Shown: in pieces, positions 1 to 5,151 of the stretch
Layout: each line of letters opens with the position of its first letter
Position numbering within the stretch: position 1 is the first letter of the stretch
Assembly: GCA_003448685.1 (NCBI GenBank)
Contig: DLXW01000291.1
Span: forward strand, 5,807-10,957
DNA length: 5,151 nucleotides
Reading direction: 5' to 3'
Source of the DNA: Cyanothece sp. UBA12306
Lineage (GTDB): Bacteria; Cyanobacteriota; Cyanobacteriia; Cyanobacteriales; Microcystaceae
Made by a program: the position numbers and the translations under genes
Notes under the pieces: model-generated
What the model saw: the letters and a program-made list of their open reading frames with translations, nothing else
Told to the model about the DNA's origin: nothing
Database searches by the model: none

Positions 1-1294
1 TATCCTAGATCTTCAAGGACGAGTAATTGGTTTTGGGGGTCGAAGTTTGGGCGAAGAACTTCCTAAATATCTTAATTCTCCTGAGACTACTTTATTTAAT
101 AAAGGACATACTTTATTTGCTCTCGATAAAGCTAAAAAATCTATCCAATCCTTGGATAAAGCTGTAGTTGTTGAGGGATATTTTGATGTAATTTCTCTTC
201 ATTCTGTAGGAATTACTAATGCTGTAGCTTCTCTGGGGACAGCTTTTAGTAAAACTCAATTAAATCAATTATTAAGATATACTGATTCTAAACAAGTTAT
301 TTTTAATTTTGATGCAGATGGGGCAGGAATTAAAGCAACACAAAAGGCAATTTCTGAAATTGAATCTTTAGTTTATTCGGGACAAGTACAATTAAGAGTC
401 CTTAATCTTCCTGATGGTAAAGATGCGGATGAATTTTTAAAATCTCATGCTAATGCTGTAGAAAATTATCAACAGTTAATAGAAAATGCTCCTCTTTGGT
501 TTGATTGGCAAATTCAACAATTATTAATCGATAAAGATCTTAAACAGGCTGATCATTTTCAAGAGGTAGCACAAGCAATGCTTAAGCTATTAAATAACTT
601 AAATGATAGTAATAAAAGAACTTATTATATTAGCTACTGTGCCGAAATTCTTAGTCAAGGAGATACAAGATCATTACCCCTATATACTAAAAACCTACAA
701 AAACAACTAAGACAACCTAGATTATCTAAAGATGCTGCAAATAAGCCTAATTATAAAGTTCTTAAAATGGCCGAAAAATCTGAAGATAATTTACTAGAAC
801 AAGCCGAAAAATTATTGTTAATAATTTATTTACACCGTCCTGAATATCGCCAAAAAATTTTTGATACATTAGCAGAAAAAGAGCTAGTTTTTAGTTTAGA
901 AAAATATCGTATTTTATGGCAAATAATACTGGAAGTTGAAAGACAAAATAATCGAAATAATGAGCCACTTATTTCATTATTACAAGAGAAATATCTACAA
1001 CTTTCTCTGTCTAATAAACAATGCAATGAAATATTTAATTTAAGTGAAAATAGGCAAGAAGATATTAATTGTGATCGTGTTCCATTACTGATTAATTCAG
1101 CTTTGATATCCATGGAAAAAGCTAGACTAGAAAAATATAGCCGTTACTGTTATCAAAAGCATAAAAGTATTAATCCTAATATTGATTTTAAAAACAAAGA
1201 CTATTATCTTCAAGAATATATAATAAGTCGAGAAAAAAGCAAAACACTTGATTCATCTAGGAGTTTTTCTCAACTTGATATTTATCAGAGTTAA
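1..1294 (+). CDS. dnaG: DNA primase DnaG, C-terminal two-thirds (5' end outside window)
   Basis: DnaG makes the short RNA primers for lagging-strand synthesis at the replication fork, working with the DnaB helicase. The reading frame is open from base 2, giving 430 visible residues. An apparent TTG start at 47 is internal: the codons before it read LQGRVIGFGGRSLG, a conserved DnaG core motif, followed by PKYLNSPET. The Toprim metal site is visible: VVEGYFDV with its catalytic Glu at visible residue 58 (bases 173-175), and FDADGAG with Asp104 and Asp106 (bases 311-319), then LPDGKDADEF from about residue 136. The remaining ~285 residues fit the DnaB-binding C-terminal region, ending in a KYSRYC-containing helix of the cyanobacterial type. 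The zinc-binding domain and the start of the catalytic domain, roughly 200 residues by family length, lie to the left. The gene ends in tandem stops, TAATAA, and converges with the lipoprotein gene. It is very AT-rich compared with ppc. The identification is firm. Confidence 0.96.
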   Translation, partial: ILDLQGRVIGFGGRSLGEELPKYLNSPETTLFNKGHTLFALDKAKKSIQSLDKAVVVEGYFDVISLHSVGITNAVASLGTAFSKTQLNQLLRYTDSKQVIFNFDADGAGIKATQKAISEIESLVYSGQVQLRVLNLPDGKDADEFLKSHANAVENYQQLIENAPLWFDWQIQQLLIDKDLKQADHFQEVAQAMLKLLNNLNDSNKRTYYISYCAEILSQGDTRSLPLYTKNLQKQLRQPRLSKDAANKPNYKVLKMAEKSEDNLLEQAEKLLLIIYLHRPEYRQKIFDTLAEKELVFSLEKYRILWQIILEVERQNNRNNEPLISLLQEKYLQLSLSNKQCNEIFNLSENRQEDINCDRVPLLINSALISMEKARLEKYSRYCYQKHKSINPNIDFKNKDYYLQEYIISREKSKTLDSSRSFSQLDIYQS

Positions 1295-1313
1295 TAAGAA
1301 TGGTTTAATAGAT

Positions 1314-1328
1314 GAGTTCAAAAAACTC
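1314..1328 (+). terminator. Weak hairpin between convergent genes, possible dnaG terminator
   Basis: GAGTT (1314-1318) and AACTC (1324-1328) form a perfect 5-bp stem around the loop CAAAA. It lies 20 bases after the dnaG stop and is followed by the T-rich stretch TAATTTTGTT. Its right arm touches the stop codon of the opposing lipoprotein gene (1328-1330). On the opposite strand the loop becomes TTTTG, so it could serve both genes weakly. The stem is short with only two G-C pairs, so this is a tentative call based on position and the T-rich tail. Confidence 0.3.
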
Positions 1329-2545
1329 TAATTTTGTTCTAAAACATTTTTCGCTGACAAACCTTCTCCTTGATAACCAAAGTACCATAAAGCTACAGCA
1401 GCTTGAGCGCGAGTAACGGGTTTTTTCGGTTGAAAAAGAGTTGTATAACCAAATACTCGGCGTACATTACCCTGTTCTCCATTTTGGAAATCTGCATACA
1501 AAGCGCGTAAACCTTGGGGGTCAATTTTAGCCGTATCTTGAAATCCCCAAGTTTCTTTAACCCCATCAATAGAGGCTTGAGGCAGGCTTTTACCTGTGTC
1601 TAAAGGAACTTTCCAAATAATTAAATTAGACCTAGTTAAAGGGGCATCAGGGCGGAATAGAGAGGCTTGGCTATCTCCTGTTAAACGAGAAGGAATTAAT
1701 CCTGTTTCAGCTAACCCTTGAATAATAGCAAAATCTGGATCATTTGTAGGAACATCGGAGAAAGCTGGTTGAGAATTTTTTAGTCCTAAACGAATTTGTT
1801 TTTCAGGAGAATTTTGATAGAATTTATTTTGAGCATTGACTAACCAACGGGCATATTCTCGACGGGTAATGATTTCATTGGGTTTAAATTGATTATTTTC
1901 TGGGATTTTAGCCGTTAAAATATTTAATTTTTCTAAGTCTTGAATATAGGGGCGTAAAGCTTGAGACACTTGATCAAGATCAGAAAACGTGTTTGTTTGA
2001 GTTAAATTGGGTGACGGTTTATCTAAAGAATTTTCTTCTGCTTGATTTTGAGCAATTTTTTTATATTCTAGGGTAAATTCTGTGGTTGAAGCTGAATTAA
2101 CAAGGGAAATTCTGATCTTTAAATCATCTTTTTGGGCTATCAAAGGTTGCGGAGACGATTCAGTAGAAAATGGCTGAATAATGTCCCATTCTTTTGAGGA
2201 CAATTCTTGTTGATAAAAAGCTTTAATTTTATCACTTGAATCTGGAGAATTCCAACGAGTTAAACCCTCTTTTGGGGTAATTTCTTCGTCTATTTCTTGT
2301 AAGGTAGATTGGGGATATTGAGGGATTTCATTAGGGAAATTTTCAGGAAGTTTATTGTTAGTAACTTGGGCAGTTTCTGAATTTTTTTGCAATTCAGGAT
2401 TAGGAGAAAACCGACCTTCTAATCCTTGTGTACCACTACAAGCTGTTAGTAATGCTAGTAGGGAAATCAAAGGCAAATCCAGTTTAAATAACCTGATTAT
2501 CAAATCCAAGAAGTAGGTAAAAAGAGATTTTTGCTTTTTTTTCAC
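1328..2545 (-). CDS. Predicted lipoprotein with three C-terminal SLH repeats
   Basis: This 405-residue protein is probably an envelope protein anchored by lipid and bound to the cell wall; no specific function is recognised. The N-terminus is basic (KKKQK) and hydrophobic, and ends in the lipobox LTAC, with Cys36 as the likely lipidated residue. Residues ~41-65 are a polar linker. Residues ~66-163 hold a small domain with PQYPQS, a Ser-Asp-x-x-x-x-x-FYQQEL-x-x-x-x-W pattern and a Thr-rich beta end; I cannot name it. After a Ser/Asn/Gln-rich linker come three SLH-like units: ~187-240 (FSDL to ITRREYARWL), ~262-316 (FSDV to LTRSNLI) and ~335-390 (FQDT to VTRAQAAVAL), each with the typical Thr-Arg near its end. 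SLH domains bind cell-wall polymers; in cyanobacteria they are common in outer-membrane porins, but no porin barrel follows here. The start is GTG; AGGA sits only 2 bases upstream, and a downstream TTG start is possible. The stop is TAG. It lies downstream of ppc on the same strand. Confidence 0.87.
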   Translation of the reverse strand: MKKKQKSLFTYFLDLIIRLFKLDLPLISLLALLTACSGTQGLEGRFSPNPELQKNSETAQVTNNKLPENFPNEIPQYPQSTLQEIDEEITPKEGLTRWNSPDSSDKIKAFYQQELSSKEWDIIQPFSTESSPQPLIAQKDDLKIRISLVNSASTTEFTLEYKKIAQNQAEENSLDKPSPNLTQTNTFSDLDQVSQALRPYIQDLEKLNILTAKIPENNQFKPNEIITRREYARWLVNAQNKFYQNSPEKQIRLGLKNSQPAFSDVPTNDPDFAIIQGLAETGLIPSRLTGDSQASLFRPDAPLTRSNLIIWKVPLDTGKSLPQASIDGVKETWGFQDTAKIDPQGLRALYADFQNGEQGNVRRVFGYTTLFQPKKPVTRAQAAVALWYFGYQGEGLSAKNVLEQN

Positions 2546-2547
2546 TG

Positions 2548-2551
2548 TCCT
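2548..2551 (-). promoter_or_regulatory. Possible ribosome binding site of the lipoprotein gene, unusually close to the start
   Basis: On the minus strand the sequence before the GTG start reads TTAGGACAGTG. AGGA is the only purine-rich Shine-Dalgarno-like match near this start, but just 2 bases separate it from GTG, closer than usual. Upstream in-frame codons for at least 35 residues contain no ATG, GTG or TTG. The only alternatives are therefore internal TTG codons at residues 13, 15, 24 and 26; those at 13 and 15 lack any Shine-Dalgarno match. Weak initiation sites are common in cyanobacteria, so GTG is kept with moderate trust. Confidence 0.3.
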
Positions 2552-2567
2552 AACCCATGCTTCGACT

Positions 2568-2595
2568 GCTATAAATGCACAACAGCTTAGGAAAA
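2568..2595 (-). promoter_or_regulatory. Possible promoter of the lipoprotein gene
   Basis: On the minus strand TTTTCC (2595-2590) and TATAGC (2573-2568) are separated by 16 bases. TATAGC matches 4 of 6 positions of the sigma-70 type -10 consensus and TTTTCC matches 3 of 6 of the -35. Transcription would begin about 15 bases before the GTG, leaving a very short leader. The spacer between the two boxes contains almost all of one copy of the 15-base direct repeat. The match is weak and could be chance in AT-rich DNA. Confidence 0.22.
2576..2590. repeat. 15-base direct repeat, copy A (upstream of the lipoprotein gene)
   Basis: The plus strand reads TGCACAACAGCTTAG, matching copy B at 2696-2710 in 14 of 15 positions (A/G at the sixth base). 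The copies are exactly 120 bases apart and similarity stops sharply at both ends. Copy A lies in the spacer of the possible lipoprotein promoter. Function unknown. Confidence 0.6.
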
Positions 2596-2608
2596 CGGGA
2601 TTTAGTAG

Positions 2609-2659
2609 AAAAGGGATAAGATTTTGGGGGGATTATTTCCTCCACTATCAAATCTTCCC
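2609..2659 (-). terminator. Long imperfect stem-loop with U tail, probable ppc terminator
   Basis: Read on the minus strand, GGG (2659-2657) plus AAGATTT (2656-2650) pair with AAATCTT (2624-2618) plus CCC (2615-2613), leaving a 2-base AT bulge. Inside, GGAGG (2643-2639) can pair with CCCCC (2630-2626) except for a central A-C mismatch. TTTT follows immediately (2612-2609). The structure begins 48 bases after the ppc stop, a suitable place for an intrinsic terminator. The outer stem is largely A-T and the tail short, so efficiency is uncertain. It could instead act as a leader structure of the lipoprotein gene if transcripts read through. Confidence 0.45.
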
Positions 2660-2695
2660 AGCCTAACTAATCAATCCTTTAGCATTCGTGCCTTT

Positions 2696-2710
2696 TGCAC
2701 AGCAGCTTAG
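2696..2710. repeat. 15-base direct repeat, copy B (over the ppc stop codon)
   Basis: The plus strand reads TGCACAGCAGCTTAG, the near-identical partner of copy A at 2576-2590. It includes the ppc stop codon (TAA, minus strand, 2709-2707) and the first base of the last Gly codon on its right. Just beside it, GTGC (2688-2691) and GCAC (2697-2700) could form a 4-bp hairpin, too short to call a terminator on its own. Confidence 0.6.
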
Positions 2711-5151
2711 CCTGTATTGCGCATACCAGCAGCAATACCATTAATGGTCAACAAGGCTCCTCGTAATAACTCATCTTTAGAATAACGGAAATGAATCACC
2801 CCTGACTCAGCTTGATGAGAATATTGACGCAATCGCTTCAACAGAGAAACTTGTAAAAATCCTAAGGGAACAATGGTTCCATTGCGTAGCTGAACCGAAC
2901 GCTGTAAGTTGACATCACTATCGAGTAATTTTTCATGACTGGTAATATTAAGGATTATATCGCGGGTACGGTAATATTCTTGGGATATCTGCTCAAATAC
3001 CTGCTCAAATCTTTCTAAATCTTCTGGTTTTGACAGTTCTCTGACATAATGATGGGCAATTTCTAAATCCACCTTAGATAGGGTCATCTCTACCTTAGAG
3101 GCCACCATTTGGAAAAAAGGCCACTTGAGGTAAAAATACCGTAATAGCTTCAAATTTTCTTCTGGTTCTTGATCAACAAAGGTTTGTAAAGCGGTTCCCA
3201 CTCCATACCAAGCAGGAAGCAGAAAACGACTTTGAGTCCAACTAAATACCCAAGGAATCGCCCTTAAACTGCTTAAATCTTTCTTCCCACTTTTACGACG
3301 CGCTGGACGAGAACTAATCTGTAATTGGCTAATTTCAGGAATGGGGGTCACCGACAAGAAGAAGTCAATAAAATCTGGCTGCTCGTAAATCAGTTTTCGG
3401 TAGGCTTTACGGGCGCAAACTGCCAAATCCTCCATAATTTCATTCCAGGGGTCAATATCATCAAAACCACTCCCCAATAAACTCGATTGAATCACGGCGG
3501 TGGAAACGGTTTCTAGATTATATAAAGCTAATTCAGGAAGTGAATATTTAGAAGCTAATACTTCCCCTTGTTCGGTAATCTTAATGCGTCCGTTAATGGT
3601 AGAAGTGGGCTGAGCTAAAATAGCCGCATAAGCTGGGCCTCCTCCCCGTCCCACAGAACCACCTCGACCGTGGAATAGCCTTAAATTAATGCCATAGGGT
3701 TGGGCCATATGTTGCAGGGCTTTTTGGGCTTTGTGAATTTCCCAATTACTGCTTAAGAAACCCGAATCCTTATTACTATCAGAGTATCCCACCATGATTT
3801 CTTGGAGATTAGTGGGTTCTAACGACTCAAGATTGAGAGTTTTAGAGTTTGAGGTCTGATTGTCTGAGGCTTGCAGTTGATCATAACCTCCGGCTAAGGC
3901 TGCTCGATAGAGGGGTAACTTAAATAAATCCTCCATCACTTCTGGAGCTCGTTTTAAGTCATCTACGGTTTCAAATAGGGGAACAATCCGAATGGTTATA
4001 GTACCCGTTCCTGGGTCGTATAGTCCTGCTTCTTTGGCTAATAACAATACTTCTAAGACATCACTGACATAATTGGTCATACTAATGATGTAGGTTTGGC
4101 AGATTTCTAAGCCAAATTCGAGTTGCAAATGACGCAAAGTCCTAAAAGTTTCTACTGTTTCGCTGTTTTCAGCCTTCTTGAACTGTATTCCCGCCGGAAT
4201 TAAAGGCCGTCGGGTTTGCAGTTCTTTGATCAACCAATCGGTTTTTTCTGTTTCGGAAAGCTCATTATAAGGTTTGGGAAGAATATCGAGATATTCGGCT
4301 ATTTCTTCGATCGCATCCCCATGACGGGAGGAATCTTGACGGAAATCTAACTGGGTCAAGTTAAAGCCAAACATTTCGGCTTGGAAAATTAAATTATTTA
4401 GTTCTTGACAATTTAATCCAGTTTCTTCGAGATTTCGTTTGATTAGTTCTAAGTCTTCCTGAAATTCTTTGCCCGAATGGTAGATTTGCTGTTCGCTGAG
4501 ATTTAATAGTTGTTGTCTTTGCTCTGGATTTCGTAAACGATTGTTGCGATCGCGGGTATTTTGTAACCGTTGCTGAATATAAGCCAGCTTTAAGCGATAG
4601 GGTTCGTGGCGATAGCGAATGGCTAACTCTTCGTAAATATCTGGCATTTTAACGCGATCGCTTTCTAAAGCATCGAGCAGATCTTGGGAAACATTACTCC
4701 AGTGCAAAGAAGCACTTAAAATTTCCGTGAGATCTTCAATCGATTGTAAATACTTACCTAAAACCATATTGCGCTGATAAAAGGCAGTTTGCCAGGTTAC
4801 CTCTGGGGTGACAAAGGGATTACCGTCTCGATCTCCTCCTACCCAAGAACCAAAACGACAGAAGGTACTCTTCGGTGGAGTTAACCAGGGAAAAGAACTC
4901 TTAAGGGCCTGTTGCAGTCGTTGGGATAGTTGGGGTAGGGCATCAAACAAAACTTCATCAAAGTAGTGTAGGGCATAATCTACCTCATCGAGAACACTCG
5001 GTTTGAATTGATGTAGTTCATCAGTCCGCCACCACAGGCGAATTTCTTCGGTGAGTTGTTCGATGGCTGATTGAGCTTCCCAGGAGTTACTCAAACCCAT
5101 CCCCCGAAAGGCTTCTTCTGCTTGATCCAATTTTCTGAGAAGGTTGACAAT
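2707..5151 (-). CDS. ppc: Phosphoenolpyruvate carboxylase, C-terminal 814 residues (5' end outside window)
   Basis: PEPC condenses phosphoenolpyruvate with bicarbonate to give oxaloacetate and phosphate in the cytoplasm, refilling the TCA pathway for amino acid synthesis. The frame is open to the right edge; an apparent TTG start at 5130 is internal, preceded by IVNLLRK. Numbering from the first visible codon: VGGDRDGNP at 104-112 (bases 4816-4842); LDFRQ with Arg271 (E. coli Arg396); metal ligands Glu394 in LFETVDDL and Asp458 in [10 protein letters not shown] (E. coli Glu506, Asp543) with Lys461 (Lys546); the glycine loop [11 protein letters not shown] at 494-504 (bases 3640-3672) with His494, Arg496 and Arg502 (His579, Arg581, Arg587); SSRPARR near 613; and the C-terminal MRNTG. 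The aspartate-inhibition residues are kept: Arg502, Lys693, Arg756, Asn812 (E. coli Arg587, Lys773, Arg832, Asn881). The catalytic His of TAHPTE lies outside the window. About 200 N-terminal residues are missing by cyanobacterial family length. A low-complexity insertion lies at ~420-447. The lipoprotein gene follows 161 bases downstream. Confidence 0.97.
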   Translation of the reverse strand: MVNLLRKLDQAEEAFRGMGLSNSWEAQSAIEQLTEEIRLWWRTDELHQFKPSVLDEVDYALHYFDEVLFDALPQLSQRLQQALKSSFPWLTPPKSTFCRFGSWVGGDRDGNPFVTPEVTWQTAFYQRNMVLGKYLQSIEDLTEILSASLHWSNVSQDLLDALESDRVKMPDIYEELAIRYRHEPYRLKLAYIQQRLQNTRDRNNRLRNPEQRQQLLNLSEQQIYHSGKEFQEDLELIKRNLEETGLNCQELNNLIFQAEMFGFNLTQLDFRQDSSRHGDAIEEIAEYLDILPKPYNELSETEKTDWLIKELQTRRPLIPAGIQFKKAENSETVETFRTLRHLQLEFGLEICQTYIISMTNYVSDVLEVLLLAKEAGLYDPGTGTITIRIVPLFETVDDLKRAPEVMEDLFKLPLYRAALAGGYDQLQASDNQTSNSKTLNLESLEPTNLQEIMVGYSDSNKDSGFLSSNWEIHKAQKALQHMAQPYGINLRLFHGRGGSVGRGGGPAYAAILAQPTSTINGRIKITEQGEVLASKYSLPELALYNLETVSTAVIQSSLLGSGFDDIDPWNEIMEDLAVCARKAYRKLIYEQPDFIDFFLSVTPIPEISQLQISSRPARRKSGKKDLSSLRAIPWVFSWTQSRFLLPAWYGVGTALQTFVDQEPEENLKLLRYFYLKWPFFQMVASKVEMTLSKVDLEIAHHYVRELSKPEDLERFEQVFEQISQEYYRTRDIILNITSHEKLLDSDVNLQRSVQLRNGTIVPLGFLQVSLLKRLRQYSHQAESGVIHFRYSKDELLRGALLTINGIAAGMRNTG
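4546..4553. repeat. HIP1 octamer GCGATCGC
   Basis: A perfect copy of the palindromic HIP1 element, over-represented in many cyanobacterial genomes. It lies inside ppc and supports a cyanobacterial origin for the window. A one-mismatch copy (TCGATCGC) lies at 4307-4314. Confidence 0.9.
4654..4661. repeat. HIP1 octamer GCGATCGC
   Basis: A second perfect HIP1 copy, 108 bases from the first and also within ppc. I saw no perfect copy in the dnaG part or the lipoprotein gene. Confidence 0.9.

Noticed and set aside
47..49. TTG as the start of the primase gene
   Set aside because: The conserved DnaG motif VIGFGGR is encoded in frame immediately upstream, so the gene continues past the left edge.
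826..1113. A 95-codon open frame on the minus strand inside dnaG
   Set aside because: It lies entirely opposite a well-supported conserved gene, has a Cys/Ser/Phe-rich composition typical of antisense to AT-rich coding DNA, and shows no recognisable domain.
2535..2542. Eight-base A run after the lipoprotein GTG as a phase-variation tract
   Set aside because: It encodes an ordinary basic signal-peptide N-region (KKK), and eight A's are common in AT-rich genomes; nothing here shows length variation.
2688..2700. GTGC/GCAC hairpin just after the ppc stop as a terminator
   Set aside because: A 4-bp stem with no T-run on the minus strand after it; the larger stem-loop at 2609-2659 is a better candidate.
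2546..2706. A small gene in the ppc-lipoprotein gap
   Set aside because: The ATG codons here, on either strand, open only into frames of a few codons before a stop.
5128..5130. TTG as the start of the PEPC gene
   Set aside because: The frame is open to the right edge, the preceding residues IVNLLRK fit PEPC, and the catalytic TAHPTE motif must lie further upstream.
1..5151. CRISPR array, tRNA, rRNA, insertion sequence or a new multi-gene system
   Set aside because: No regularly spaced repeats, transposase reading frames or tRNA-like folds were seen; almost the whole window is taken up by three identifiable protein genes.

Overview
This window looks like ordinary chromosome from an AT-rich cyanobacterium, probably of the unicellular or Chroococcales type. 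Three things point there. The phosphoenolpyruvate carboxylase (PEPC) is of the long cyanobacterial type. The primase has a cyanobacterial-style C-terminal tail. Two perfect copies of the HIP1 octamer GCGATCGC lie inside the PEPC gene. The species assignment is inference from sequence style; no database was searched.

Layout, left to right. (1) Positions 1-1294, + strand: the 3' two-thirds of dnaG (DNA primase), cut by the left edge. It holds the end of the catalytic region, the Toprim metal site and the C-terminal helicase-binding region. (2) Positions 1295-1327: a 33-base convergent gap with a weak hairpin. (3) Positions 1328-2545, - strand: a complete gene for a predicted lipoprotein with three SLH (S-layer homology) repeats at its C-terminus and an unnamed domain in the middle. 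(4) Positions 2546-2706: a 161-base gap between two genes on the same strand. It holds a long imperfect stem-loop followed by four Us, a possible promoter, and one copy of a 15-base direct repeat whose other copy covers the stop codon of ppc. (5) Positions 2707-5151, - strand: the 3' part of ppc (PEPC), 814 codons, cut by the right edge.

The three genes do not form an obvious pathway: replication priming, envelope architecture and anaplerotic carbon fixation. ppc and the lipoprotein gene are co-directional, so readthrough is possible. The stem-loop between them looks more like a ppc terminator than a link. dnaG converges on them and is transcriptionally separate.

I found no evidence of a new multi-gene system, CRISPR array, mobile element, or tRNA or rRNA gene. 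The points most worth a second look are the intergenic repeat and hairpin, the SLH lipoprotein with its unassigned domain, an insertion of about 27 residues next to the active site of PEPC, and the strong base-composition difference between dnaG and ppc.
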